A stretch of DNA of 64,000 nt from G965237725 sp965237725 (GCA_965237725.1 OZ250151.1:1612001-1676000), one strand, 5' to 3'. Counted from the first letter of the stretch, positions 1-9,617 are shown. Made by a program: numbers and translations. Notes: generated from the letters alone by a model not told the origin.

Positions 1-548
1 CGGATATCCTCGTCTTCAATATCCTGCATATGTTCAATGGACTTCATCGGCCCGCCGACCACACCTTTATCAGTGAACAACTTGCTCAACCGATTGCTGA
101 TCGTATGGGAATCAGTATGATCGGGGAAATCGAGTAGTCGGGTCCTGGCATGCTGTTTCTCAATCGAACCCATGATCTGGCGGGGATCACGGATACATAC
201 GATCATCCGGAAATCCGGATCAATGACCTCCATCATCTGAACCATTTTTAGCCAACCCCGGTTCTTATCCACCACCACCGGTAACTCTGTTTCTTCGAAC
301 CAGCCATTGATCAGACCCCTGGTTGCCGCGAGCAATCGGCTGTGGACCAGTTCGAGGTCACTGTCCAACTGCGATAGTAAAAAGTTGCTATCGCTGATGT
401 TCTGACGGAAATTATTGATGGAGCCACAAAGCGGGGAACTGTGCCCGGTACTGTATACGTCGGGATGCTGACCCAGCAGCTGGCACATGAGAGAAGATCC
501 GGCCCGAGGCAGGCCGGTAACATAAACTATTTTTTTGTCAACATTCAT
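1..548 (-). CDS. Sulfotransferase family protein, C-terminus beyond window edge
   Basis: About 182 residues are visible from an ATG at 548; the rest lies off the left edge. The N-terminus carries the 5'-phosphosulfate-binding loop of PAPS-dependent sulfotransferases (GLPRAGSS, residues 12-19) after a hydrophobic strand, and a second conserved block, CIRDPR (about residues 118-123), matching the 3'-phosphate-binding region. A VDKNRGW segment (93-99) lies between them and is typical of bacterial Sulfotransfer family members. The expected reaction is transfer of sulfuryl from PAPS to an acceptor that cannot be read from sequence. The next gene upstream is an arylsulfotransferase-like protein on the same strand, so the two may share a substrate; that link is inference. 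Confidence 0.85.
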   Translation of the reverse strand, partial: MNVDKKIVYVTGLPRAGSSLMCQLLGQHPDVYSTGHSSPLCGSINNFRQNISDSNFLLSQLDSDLELVHSRLLAATRGLINGWFEETELPVVVDKNRGWLKMVQMMEVIDPDFRMIVCIRDPRQIMGSIEKQHARTRLLDFPDHTDSHTISNRLSKLFTDKGVVGGPMKSIEHMQDIEDEDI

Positions 549-737
549 AGTATTTGGATGTCAAATTTTTGAAACAATTAGAACGAATTATCTTGCTACA
601 CCAGCATCATGTACGGCTTTAGATTTTGACCTGCCCCATACACCGGGTCCAGTTGCAGAGATAGTTTTCGGGTAATATTATCATTGTACCGTTGTTTCCC
701 ATGGTAATGATATTTTTACATCTAATTACTGTTACAT

Positions 738-2126
738 CTAATTACACAAACTTTTTCCTTTTGGATCAAAATCAAAATAGTTCATAGGTACCCATACCGC
801 CTCGGTAATAATCAGCGCATCGTTTTCGTCATAAACATTTACAAACTCGAAAACCGTTTCACCTTGGGAATTAATCTCTATTACCCGACCCTGGATAGGG
901 GATGTAATCAGGGTATTGCCATTGGGTAAAATCTGGTGGCTGCCGCGAATGATGCTGTAGACATTGTCGTTTTGACCGTTGTATTCAATCCACGACCGGT
1001 TTGTAGCTGGGTCTATTCGAACAATATTGGAAAATCGCTCAACATCACCATCGTATGGGTGTTCAGCTTTGGCAGTTTCCCGAATATTATTGTCGTACAC
1101 GGAAATCATGCCATCAGACATCCAGTCGGGATCGTGCTGGCGTCGCATGGTACCTGAATGCCACCACTTTATTTTCAAGTCATCTGGGTCAATAACATAA
1201 ACCAGATTAGTCGATCGGTTGCTTACCAGTAAATCTCCAGCTTCGAACATCGGAAATGCTGACGCCAGTGTTAAAGGCAGAGCTTCGACGTCGTTCTCAT
1301 GCCAGGTGTCGATCAAATCGACTCCGGTTCGAATTACCCGACGTGGTGTAAATATTGAAATATAAGGATTGGCACGGGTTATTTCATCGATGGTTATGAC
1401 TGTAAGTTTTTCGCCGGTTACAGCATCTACCTGAACCAGGGTTTGCCCCTGATTTAGTGACCACAATGTGCCGTCATCCGGGTTTCGGGTAACAGAATGG
1501 TGAAAAGAACCCAGTGCCGACCAGGTTAGTTCACTACAATAAGAAATTTTATGCATGCCATTCCCTCGTTTGCCTTCCACCAGGACAATGGAACCATCGG
1601 GCAATACTTCGAGACCCTGGGACAACTCCTTGTTTGGAGATATCAGATGTCTGCTGCCACCATCCTCGGCATTCTTTTGATCAAGCAATTTTTGCATTTC
1701 GTCCCGATCCACAACCCATCGGTGCACGACCTGATTATTTTCATCCAGTAAAATTCCCGCTGGTAGCGAATCATCATAATCAAATATTCCATATAAAACA
1801 CGATAACCCCTGGCCTGCTCTGGGGATGAATAGACCATGGGCAGACCACGCCTCGAATTAAGGCCTTCCATTGCAACCTCTGTGTGATTCCGCGCCGGGT
1901 CGGGCCGATAACTAAATAGATGTCGCGCAGGCTTGATATTAAGATCGTTTGCAACCTTTTCCGTCAACTCGGCCTGTTCATCTGGATCACCCAGAATAAA
2001 ATTTATTATTTCCTGCTCAACCTGATAGAAATACACCCATGGAAAAAACTGATAACGAACCATGGCGTATCCCCAGGCGAAAAACACCACAGCGATGAGA
2101 TAACCAATCAAAAACGTTCTTTTCAT
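738..2126 (-). CDS. Arylsulfotransferase (ASST)-like protein with N-terminal membrane anchor
   Basis: 462 residues. Residues 4-22 form one hydrophobic segment without an obvious cleavage site, so the protein is probably anchored with its body in the periplasm. The rest looks like a beta-propeller of the arylsulfotransferase family: histidine-containing blocks FHHS (208-211), WHEND (275-279), RRQHDPDW (328-335) and GSHQILPNGNTLITS (395-409), the last being the family's most recognisable motif. Classical ASST moves sulfate between phenolic compounds through a sulfo-histidine and needs no PAPS; which histidine would serve here I cannot say. It lies upstream of the PAPS-type sulfotransferase and downstream of mnmG, where many gammaproteobacteria carry rsmG and parAB instead. 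Family call fairly sure, substrate unknown. Confidence 0.75.
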   Translation of the reverse strand: MKRTFLIGYLIAVVFFAWGYAMVRYQFFPWVYFYQVEQEIINFILGDPDEQAELTEKVANDLNIKPARHLFSYRPDPARNHTEVAMEGLNSRRGLPMVYSSPEQARGYRVLYGIFDYDDSLPAGILLDENNQVVHRWVVDRDEMQKLLDQKNAEDGGSRHLISPNKELSQGLEVLPDGSIVLVEGKRGNGMHKISYCSELTWSALGSFHHSVTRNPDDGTLWSLNQGQTLVQVDAVTGEKLTVITIDEITRANPYISIFTPRRVIRTGVDLIDTWHENDVEALPLTLASAFPMFEAGDLLVSNRSTNLVYVIDPDDLKIKWWHSGTMRRQHDPDWMSDGMISVYDNNIRETAKAEHPYDGDVERFSNIVRIDPATNRSWIEYNGQNDNVYSIIRGSHQILPNGNTLITSPIQGRVIEINSQGETVFEFVNVYDENDALIITEAVWVPMNYFDFDPKGKSLCN

Positions 2127-2184
2127 GATGGATTTATTTAAACGACAATAACACTTTAGCGATTGCGGTTATGAGCGGCGGGGA

Positions 2185-4065
2185 TTATGCCGCGCGCTGA
2201 ATTTTTTTCAGATATACCAGTAGAATTGAAATTGCGGCAGGGGTAATTCCGGGAATGCGCGATGCCTGGCCAATGGTCTGGGGTCTGGTCTGATCGAGCT
2301 TCTGTTCCACTTCTGCCGATAACCCGCGAATCGCGTGATAATCAATATCATCCGGAATCTTCACATTATGGCTCTTTTTCTGCCTATTGATTTCCGCCAC
2401 CTGTCTTTCGATATAACCACTGTATCGCGCTTGAATTTCGAGTTGACGAATACTCTGCGAATCTTCAAGTGGGTTATTCAGATCCATAAGTTCCACCAGA
2501 TCGGCATAATTGACTTCGGGTCGTCGCAGCAAATCCATTAAATTAAATTCCCTTTGCAATTCCTGACCCAGAATCCTTTTCACTTTTTCCGGGCTTATCT
2601 TTTCGGGGTGGACCCAGGTTTTCTCCAGCCTGGTTTTTTCCTTTTCGATCTCGGTTCGTTTTTGATTAAACAAATCCATTCGCAGTTGATCTACCAAACC
2701 CAGCTCATGGGCCATTTCGGTCAATCGCAAATCCGCATTGTCTTCTCTTAACTGCAACCGATATTCCGCCCTTGAGGTAAACATGCGATAGGGTTCCGCT
2801 GTTCCCCGGGTAATCAAATCGTCAATCATTACACCGATATAGGCTTCGTGCCGACCTGGGCACCAGGCATCTTCTTGTTGAACCAGGCGGGCTGCATTTA
2901 AACCGGCGATAAGACCCTGGCCCGCCGCTTCTTCGTAGCCCGTTGTGCCATTAATCTGGCCGGCAAAAAATAACCCGGCTATACACTTTGTTTCCAGGGA
3001 GTTTTTTAATCCTCGAGGATCGAAAAAATCATATTCGATAGCATAACCCGGTCGGGTAACCAGTGCGTTTTCAAAGCCTTTTATAGATCGCACAAATTCC
3101 AACTGCACATCGAACGGCAGGCTGGTGGAAATACCATTGGGATAGACCTCGGTGGTATTTAGGCCTTCGGGTTCGATAAATATTTGATGGCTGTCCTGCT
3201 CGGCGAATCGCACCACCTTGTCTTCGATGGATGGGCAATAACGCGGGCCCACGCCTTCGATCACACCACTATAAAGTGGCGATCGATCCAGTGCATTTTT
3301 AATAATTTCGTGGGTCCGAGAATTGGTGTGGGTGATATGGCAAGATATTTGTTCAGGATGCTGGCTGGCATCTCCCATAAATGAAAATACCGGAACCGGA
3401 TCGTCCCCGGGCTGGGTTACCAGGTCGGTGTAGTCGATGGATTTTCCATCGATCCTTGGGGGCGTGCCGGTTTTCAGGCGATCAACTATTAATGGTAGTT
3501 CGCGCAATCGTTCAGCAAGGGCTAGGGATGGCGGATCGCCAGCCCGACCACCTTTTTCATTGTCCATACCAACATGGATCTTTCCGTTGAGAAATGTACC
3601 CGTGGTTAAAACAACGGTCTTTGAATCGATTTCAATTCCCAGCTGGGTGCGCACACCGGTAACCCGATCGCCGTTAACTACCAAATCATCAACGGATTGT
3701 TGAAACACGGTGAGGTTTTTCTGATGCTCAACTGCGCGGCGAATGGCCATCTTGTACAACGCTCGATCAGCCTGGGCTCGGGTTGCCTGAACAGCGGGGC
3801 CTTTTCTCGAATTCAAAACGCGAAAATGAATTCCCGCCTCATCAATAGCTCTCGCCATAACCCCGCCCATGGCGTCGATTTCCCTGACGATATGCCCTTT
3901 GCCAATCCCGCCTATAGCCGGGTTACAGGACATTTGCCCAATGGTTTCGATGCTGTGGGTCACCAGCAGGGTTTTACAATCCATGCGCGCCGCACCCAGC
4001 GCAGCCTCAACCCCGGCATGGCCACCGCCGATAACGATAACATCAAATTTTTCAGGGTATTTCAT
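2185..4065 (-). CDS. mnmG: tRNA uridine-5-carboxymethylaminomethyl modification enzyme MnmG (GidA)
   Basis: 626 residues, normal length for MnmG. The N-terminal Rossmann motif GGGHAGVEAA (from residue 13) binds FAD, followed by the conserved SCNPAIGGIGKGHIVREIDA block. The C-terminal helical domain that contacts MnmE and tRNA is intact, with the family-typical GLSAEV and GQASRIPGITPAAISILL segments. With MnmE it installs the cmnm5/nm5 group on wobble U34 of several tRNAs, in the cytoplasm. It is 18 bp downstream of the MotB-like gene, so it is likely co-transcribed with the MotA/B-like pair and possibly mnmE. The split of mnmE and mnmG by a two-gene membrane module is unusual. Confidence 0.98.
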   Translation of the reverse strand: MKYPEKFDVIVIGGGHAGVEAALGAARMDCKTLLVTHSIETIGQMSCNPAIGGIGKGHIVREIDAMGGVMARAIDEAGIHFRVLNSRKGPAVQATRAQADRALYKMAIRRAVEHQKNLTVFQQSVDDLVVNGDRVTGVRTQLGIEIDSKTVVLTTGTFLNGKIHVGMDNEKGGRAGDPPSLALAERLRELPLIVDRLKTGTPPRIDGKSIDYTDLVTQPGDDPVPVFSFMGDASQHPEQISCHITHTNSRTHEIIKNALDRSPLYSGVIEGVGPRYCPSIEDKVVRFAEQDSHQIFIEPEGLNTTEVYPNGISTSLPFDVQLEFVRSIKGFENALVTRPGYAIEYDFFDPRGLKNSLETKCIAGLFFAGQINGTTGYEEAAGQGLIAGLNAARLVQQEDAWCPGRHEAYIGVMIDDLITRGTAEPYRMFTSRAEYRLQLREDNADLRLTEMAHELGLVDQLRMDLFNQKRTEIEKEKTRLEKTWVHPEKISPEKVKRILGQELQREFNLMDLLRRPEVNYADLVELMDLNNPLEDSQSIRQLEIQARYSGYIERQVAEINRQKKSHNVKIPDDIDYHAIRGLSAEVEQKLDQTRPQTIGQASRIPGITPAAISILLVYLKKIQRAA

Positions 4066-4083
4066 TGAATCTGGATAATAAAA

Positions 4084-5268
4084 TTACTGATAGTAGTAGT
4101 CATACTTTTGCAATATATCCTGGGTAAAACTCCAGGCTTCGCTATGGGATAATTGGCTGCCTTCGGGTATCAGTATTTTAGTATAAAGCGACCTGCCAAA
4201 GCGCTGTTTTAAATCCAGTAAAGACTGATTTAGCTGTTTTATGTTCATATCCACAGGCTGGTTTTGCTCCGGGGATTTAAGTCTGTATCGAAACTGATCG
4301 CCGATTTTCTCAAACCAGACTTCCACAACCTGTTTTCCAGCGGTGCTTCTGGCTGCCCGGATCAGTTTTCGGTACTCGCTGTCCAGAAACTCAAATTCAT
4401 CCTGCAAAGAATTAAACTTACCCTCGGTTGCAGACGCAATGGATTTCAATGCCTGATTTTCCAGCTCTCGCTGTTCTACTAATTGAGCCAGGGTGAGCAA
4501 CTCCTGATTTGCCAGATCGAACTCAGCTTCGATAGTTGCTTTTACGGTTTGCAAACTGGTCACTTCCTCGGATAATTCCAGGTTTTGGGTTTCACTTTGT
4601 TTGAGGATGGATTTAACTTCACCCAGATCACTGGAAATTCTCGTCAGTTTCTCATTCAAAGACAGATTGTCCGATGTCAGTGCGGCAATTTTTTCACTTG
4701 ACTTCAATTCCAGGGTAGCAAAATTTTTGTCCAGCTTGTCTATGATTCGATTTAGCGCGAGCTCGCTTTCGGTTAATTTACTTATCTCAGCAACCGCCAC
4801 TTCCTGGTCGGCACTAAGCTTCTCTCGCTCGGCGACGGTGGCTGTTAGCTTTGCTTCCAGCAATTCCTGATCCCTACTGAGTTTCTCCCGCTCAGCTACT
4901 GTGGCTGTAAATTTCGCTTGCAGCAAATCCTGATCAGTCATGATTTCCGACAGGCGTTGCAACTCCTGGTCGAGATTGAGTTTTAATTGTTCCCTTTGAT
5001 TTATGGTTTGTTCCAGTGTGCCTTCCACCTGAACCAGGCGTTGGACCAGGTCCTGATTGGCGAGCGACGCTGCCTCCTTATCTGAAATTGTGGAGATGAG
5101 CTGGCGGTCGAGTTCAAAATTTCGCACCATAATTACCACCAGCGCCATCAAAAATATCATCACGATGACGGTCATGATATCGGTGAAAGACGGCCACACA
5201 CTGTCATCACCGATGCCCGAGGCACCGTGACCAATTCTTAAGTCTATGAAGCCGTGGGATTCGGGCAT
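4084..5268 (-). CDS. MotB/ExbD-like protein: one TM helix, long coiled coil, no OmpA domain
   Basis: 394 residues. One TM helix spans about residues 28-49 and starts with SFTDIMT; Asp30 sits where MotB, ExbD and TolR keep the ion-binding aspartate. Residues 51 to about 310 are heptad-rich coiled coil, with an internal duplication of about 22 residues (two TATVAEREKLS copies). The last 80 residues form a small domain ending SEAWSFTQDILQKYDYYYQ that I do not recognise. There is no OmpA-like peptidoglycan-binding domain, unlike MotB and ZorB. It lies 10 bp downstream of the MotA-like gene, so the two should make a 5:2-type ion-driven stator complex in the inner membrane. What it drives is unknown. 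Confidence 0.75.
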   Translation of the reverse strand: MPESHGFIDLRIGHGASGIGDDSVWPSFTDIMTVIVMIFLMALVVIMVRNFELDRQLISTISDKEAASLANQDLVQRLVQVEGTLEQTINQREQLKLNLDQELQRLSEIMTDQDLLQAKFTATVAEREKLSRDQELLEAKLTATVAEREKLSADQEVAVAEISKLTESELALNRIIDKLDKNFATLELKSSEKIAALTSDNLSLNEKLTRISSDLGEVKSILKQSETQNLELSEEVTSLQTVKATIEAEFDLANQELLTLAQLVEQRELENQALKSIASATEGKFNSLQDEFEFLDSEYRKLIRAARSTAGKQVVEVWFEKIGDQFRYRLKSPEQNQPVDMNIKQLNQSLLDLKQRFGRSLYTKILIPEGSQLSHSEAWSFTQDILQKYDYYYQ

Positions 5269-5278
5269 TTAATTTGTC

Positions 5279-6334
5279 TCAGGATGATTCGCTTTCGGAG
5301 CGCAATCGAAATCCCCGTTGCAATAATCCAACCACCTCACTCATGCTTTGGGCATTTTGTTTATTGGTCTGTTGTTGCAGTTCCAGCACCTCACGCATCA
5401 ATGCAACCAATTCCTGATTTTCAGCCGGAAGGTCTTCGGCTGGGGTTATCTTTCTGGCCAGGGACTGGGTTGCTTTTCTCAGAGAGTCCGCTGAATCTGC
5501 ATATTTTTGCTGGGAATCGTCGAGTTTTTGAATCAACTCGTTAGCAGCGCGAATACTTTCTGAATAATCCCTGGCGATGCTATCCTGGTTCAACTGTAAA
5601 TGGGGCAATAAGGTTGTCGCCGTGACCTCTTCAATTTTACTAATCAAAAAAGTCTGGGTATCGGTAAGTTTGATGTAAAAATAACCAAAAAACAGATAAG
5701 CAATAATTGCACTTAGTGTGGTCGACAGCGCCGTAGACATGCCAAATATCATAGTGCCCAGACCGCTGGCCTGGGCTGCTTCCCGACCTTCCAGCAAACT
5801 TCCAGCCTGACCACCACCCTGTAAAATATCAGATGCGCCCAAAAGTGATATCGACAGAGAAATGATAGTGCCGAATACCCCGGTCAGGATTAAGACGTTG
5901 TGAACAAACTTGAGAAAACTGTTGCGGCTTGATTCCGACGCCAGCAATGTTGCCGCCAGGGCATTTTGATTAATGGTTGCTCTGCGTCGGTTTAAAGACT
6001 TCAGGGTCAAGAAGCGTTGCGCCACCATGCTGCTTTGGGATATTTCCAGCAATGGTTCCTCGTTATTTGCCACATTTCCCTTGAACCGATTTATTGCCTG
6101 CTCTTCGTTTCGATATTCAAAAAAGCGTTTAATGAGTTGCGCAATGCCGCTAAAAAACAGCGCCATGATCCCACCATTAACCGCCCAGCCCACGGCGTTA
6201 ACCTGATTGGCAACGTAGATCTGATAAATCACTTCCCGTTGCCAGAAAACTACACTGGCAATTAGTGCCATTACCAGCAACATTTGCAGGAGAATATTGC
6301 GGGTATAATTATGTGTCGATGGCGTGGTAGTCAT
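5279..6334 (-). CDS. MotA/TolQ/ExbB-type proton channel family protein
   Basis: 351 residues with four hydrophobic helices at about 13-31, 46-68, 144-166 and 192-222, a cytoplasmic stretch between TM2 and TM3, and a roughly 130-residue C-terminal helical tail (RAANELIQKLDDSQQKYADS region). The TM3-TM4 block (GVFGTIISLSISLLG, then GLGTMIFGMSTALSTTLSAII) matches the MotA/TolQ/ExbB channel domain, which with the Asp of a B subunit conducts H+ or Na+. The next gene is the matching B-type subunit. No tonB, tolA, flagellar or Zorya genes are nearby. It starts about 175 bp downstream of mnmE and may belong to that operon. Family call sure, role unknown. Confidence 0.8.
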   Translation of the reverse strand: MTTTPSTHNYTRNILLQMLLVMALIASVVFWQREVIYQIYVANQVNAVGWAVNGGIMALFFSGIAQLIKRFFEYRNEEQAINRFKGNVANNEEPLLEISQSSMVAQRFLTLKSLNRRRATINQNALAATLLASESSRNSFLKFVHNVLILTGVFGTIISLSISLLGASDILQGGGQAGSLLEGREAAQASGLGTMIFGMSTALSTTLSAIIAYLFFGYFYIKLTDTQTFLISKIEEVTATTLLPHLQLNQDSIARDYSESIRAANELIQKLDDSQQKYADSADSLRKATQSLARKITPAEDLPAENQELVALMREVLELQQQTNKQNAQSMSEVVGLLQRGFRLRSESESS

Positions 6335-6508
6335 ATCTGATCCTGAAGCGTCAATTTAGGGGTTAATACTGGGACAATCTCTAAGGAGCCTCTAATATTA
6401 ACAATATCCCGTTCATTTATATATATTGGTCCAAATATTGGTCTAAGAATTGGTTTAGGGTGCTGGAATAACCAGCTGCCCGTCTATTACGATTTTTTTC
6501 TATTACGA

Positions 6509-7819
6509 TTATTTGCCGATACAAAAAGAACCGAAGATTAGTCCCAACAGATCATCACTTGAAACTTCTCCTGTAATTTCTCCCAGGACTTTCTGGCACC
6601 CAGCCAACTCTTCGGCTAACACCTCTCCAGCGCTGAATCTAGACTGCTGTTCCAGCCCCCTGAGCAAATGAGCTTCCGCTCTTTGCAATGCATCAACATG
6701 GCGTTGACGTGCAACGAACTGGCTGTCATCACTTTGACGAAATCCGGCAAGGTTTTTGATTTTCTGTTTTAACAATGAAAGTCCCTGGCCGGTTAAAGCG
6801 GATACACAAACCTCTAGTTTCGAATTTATGTCCTGGCGGTTAGTCAGATCCACTTTATTTCTAACCAGGATCACCGGCAGCGTAGTGGTTTGATCATCCA
6901 TCAAATCCGTTGATTGCTTGTCGTCGGTCTGGGAATCATCCACTACCAGAATTATCAGGTCTGCCTTTTGTTGAGCGTGCAATGCTCTACGCACACCCTC
7001 AGCCTCAATTTCATTAGTTGTGTCACGAATGCCCGCAGTATCAATAATTTCAATGGGCATACCATCAATCTGAATAATTTGTTCGAGTACATCTCGGGTT
7101 GTCCCTGGGATACTGCTGACAATGGCACGATTTTCTTCGGACAGGGCATTTAACAAACTGGATTTTCCTGCATTGGGCAATCCGGTCAGCACAACCTTAA
7201 GGCCATCGCGCAATAACTTTCCCTGCTTTACCGATCGCCTTAGCTCAGCGAATGTGGATTTCAATGTTTCCAGTTGAGCAACTACATTGTTGTCTTCGAG
7301 GAAATCAATTTCCTCGTCGGGAAAATCGATGGCCGCTTCGACAAATATGCGAAGTTGGGTAACTTCATCTACCAGCTGATAAACTTTTTCGGAAAATACA
7401 CCCTGTAGCGATTTGAGGGCTGAGCGCGCTGCGGATTCTGTGCTACTTTCAATTAAGTCCGCCACAGCTTCCGCCTGGGTTAGATCGAGGCGTCCATTTA
7501 AAAATGCACGTTCACTAAACTCCCCTGGTCGCGCCAGTCTGGCGCCGAGCTCCAGGCAGCGACTGATCAGCATTTGCATGACAACTGGACTGCCATGGGC
7601 CTGGAGTTCGAGCACGTGTTCTCCGGTGTAACTTTGAGGCGCCCTAAAGAACAGGCCAATTCCAGAATCAATTGCAGACCCATCTTGTGCTTTGAAATCC
7701 GTATTGGTTGCCTGGCGCGGAGGCGGGCATGACCCCATCAATGCTTCAGCGTATTTATCAGTATCGGGTCCCGATAGTCGAACAATGCTAATTCCACCCT
7801 TACCGGGCGGCGTCGCCAC
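6509..7819 (-). CDS. mnmE: tRNA modification GTPase MnmE (TrmE); start codon uncertain
   Basis: 436 residues from the GTG at 7819. It has the N-terminal tetrahydrofolate-binding domain, a G domain with GLPNAGKSS (P-loop), GTTRDV and DTAGIRD, and ends in the invariant C-terminal FCIGK whose Cys is needed for activity. It partners MnmG in wobble-uridine modification. The start is odd: codons just upstream of the GTG, in frame, read D-N-I-V-A (7820-7834), continuing into VATPPGKGG, which matches the usual N-terminal strand of MnmE. That frame stays open back to about 7927 without any ATG, GTG, TTG or CTG. The real start may be non-canonical (ATC, ATA) or the base sequence may have an error. Confidence 0.96.
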   Translation of the reverse strand: MATPPGKGGISIVRLSGPDTDKYAEALMGSCPPPRQATNTDFKAQDGSAIDSGIGLFFRAPQSYTGEHVLELQAHGSPVVMQMLISRCLELGARLARPGEFSERAFLNGRLDLTQAEAVADLIESSTESAARSALKSLQGVFSEKVYQLVDEVTQLRIFVEAAIDFPDEEIDFLEDNNVVAQLETLKSTFAELRRSVKQGKLLRDGLKVVLTGLPNAGKSSLLNALSEENRAIVSSIPGTTRDVLEQIIQIDGMPIEIIDTAGIRDTTNEIEAEGVRRALHAQQKADLIILVVDDSQTDDKQSTDLMDDQTTTLPVILVRNKVDLTNRQDINSKLEVCVSALTGQGLSLLKQKIKNLAGFRQSDDSQFVARQRHVDALQRAEAHLLRGLEQQSRFSAGEVLAEELAGCQKVLGEITGEVSSDDLLGLIFGSFCIGK

Positions 7820-7904
7820 AGCTACGATATTGTCTACGCCGTCTGTAAAACCGCCAAAGTCACGTTCGCCACGATCGGTTATTTCGTTGCCAGATTTTTT
7901 TGAA

Positions 7905-9596
7905 TCAGGTATTTGCGTACTTCCGTGTTATTTGATATTGCTGAGCAATGGACAGCAGGTTATTTACAACCCAGTAAAGCACCAGCCCTGCGGGGAACCA
8001 CAGGAAGAAAATCGTGAATACAAATGGCAATGCCATCATGATTTTCTTTTGTATGGGATCCACCGGCGCAGGATTGAGAAAATGCTGGGCAATCATTGAA
8101 GCCCCCATAATAATCGGTAAAACAAAATAGGGGTCGGGCAGTGACAAATCATTCAACCACCACATAAAATCAGCCTGTCGCAACTCCACACTTTCGAGCA
8201 ACACCCAGTAAAGCGAAATGAATACTGGAATCTGCACCAGAACCGGCAAACAACCTCCAGCGGGATTGACCTTTTCTGCCTTGTACAATTTCATCATTTC
8301 CTGCTGAAACTTAGGTTTGTCGTCGGTGTACCGTTCTTTCAATGTTGCCATGCGCGGTTGCAACTTCTTCATTTTTGCCATGGACTTGTAACTGGCAGCT
8401 GACAATGGATAGAAAATTGCTTTAACCAAAAGGGTCAATAAAACAATGGCCCAACCCCAGTTTTGCACCAGGCCGAAAATTTTAATTAACAGCCAAAATA
8501 ACGGACTGGCTATGGGCGTTAACCAGCCGTAATCCACGGTCAGTTTCAAACCTTCGGCATTTTGCTGATCAAGCCTGACCTGTTCTTTGGACCCAACATA
8601 TAATGCGGTATTGATTACGCCACTTTCACCAGCTTGCAGAGTTAGCGGAACCGTAGTTTTATAACCAATCCGGTATTGCGGGACCAGCGTGTTTTTAGTA
8701 ACCCCGGAATACAACTGATAGGTTCCCGCAGAATCTGGCAACCATGCAGAGACAAAATAGTGCTGCAACATCGCCACCCAACCGCCGGGGGTGGTGACAT
8801 TCAACGGTCCGTCCTGAATTTCACCATAGTCAATTTTTTCGTATTTTTCTTCCTCGGTATAAATTGCCGCACCGTTATAACTCGGTAGCCGGCCAAGAAA
8901 TCCCATGGACCCTTCCTGAACTATTTCAGTCTGTTTTAATTGACCATAGCCAAATCCCACCCAGGGTTGATCGCTGTTATTCGCAATTCGAAAATCAACT
9001 TCGATGCGATAACTGTCTCGGGTAAAATGAAACACTTTCTCATAATTTATACCATCCGGTGCAGTCCAGCTTAGAACCACATCCAGAGAGTCATCATCTC
9101 CCAATTGATAGTCGAGTTTGGATGCGGCGTACTTTACATTGTGGTTTGGGTATTCCCGATCTTTTCCGATCAAGCCGCTTTGGGCGACGAATAACGACTG
9201 GCTATCCCGGTGCATCAGCACAAATGGCTGGTCTGGAGTGTCCACACTGACTGGGTGTTTAATCAACTCCACACGAACAAGATCACCGCCATGGGTGTCG
9301 ATCTGGGCGTTTACCAGATCGGTGACGATATTGATAATTTTACCTTCGCTAACAACGTCAACACTAACCGGCTCTACCACATCATTGGCTTCACCATTGC
9401 TCGCAACCGTAACTTCTGGCGCATCCGGCACGTCTTCAGTGATATTACTAACTGTGCCGTCAGTGGATTCTGAAGATTGGGATTGAAGCTCGATTTCGGC
9501 TGCCAAATGTTTCCCCTGAAACTCAATCCAGGATTGCCAAAGCATCACCAGCACCAAACCCAGCGCAACAAAAAGCATTATTCGTTGAAATTGCAT
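7905..9596 (-). CDS. yidC: Membrane protein insertase YidC
   Basis: 563 residues, standard for the gammaproteobacterial form. TM1 is at the N-terminus (about 5-20), followed by a large periplasmic beta domain (to about 350) and the five-TM insertase core with NPAGGCLPVLVQIPVF and the final WVVNNLLSIAQQY helix. It inserts inner membrane proteins alone or with SecYEG. It lies 21 bp downstream of yidD in the conserved rpmH-rnpA-yidD-yidC-mnmE order, so co-transcription is likely. The intergenic space to the annotated mnmE start is 85 bp, all open in the mnmE frame. Confidence 0.98.
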   Translation of the reverse strand: MQFQRIMLFVALGLVLVMLWQSWIEFQGKHLAAEIELQSQSSESTDGTVSNITEDVPDAPEVTVASNGEANDVVEPVSVDVVSEGKIINIVTDLVNAQIDTHGGDLVRVELIKHPVSVDTPDQPFVLMHRDSQSLFVAQSGLIGKDREYPNHNVKYAASKLDYQLGDDDSLDVVLSWTAPDGINYEKVFHFTRDSYRIEVDFRIANNSDQPWVGFGYGQLKQTEIVQEGSMGFLGRLPSYNGAAIYTEEEKYEKIDYGEIQDGPLNVTTPGGWVAMLQHYFVSAWLPDSAGTYQLYSGVTKNTLVPQYRIGYKTTVPLTLQAGESGVINTALYVGSKEQVRLDQQNAEGLKLTVDYGWLTPIASPLFWLLIKIFGLVQNWGWAIVLLTLLVKAIFYPLSAASYKSMAKMKKLQPRMATLKERYTDDKPKFQQEMMKLYKAEKVNPAGGCLPVLVQIPVFISLYWVLLESVELRQADFMWWLNDLSLPDPYFVLPIIMGASMIAQHFLNPAPVDPIQKKIMMALPFVFTIFFLWFPAGLVLYWVVNNLLSIAQQYQITRKYANT

Positions 9597-9617
9597 TTAA
9601 AGATATTTGTTATTAAT

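Noticed and set aside
4084..6334. Zorya-type anti-phage system
   Set aside because: The B subunit has no OmpA-like domain and there are no ZorC, ZorD or ZorE-like genes; the neighbours are tRNA-modification genes.
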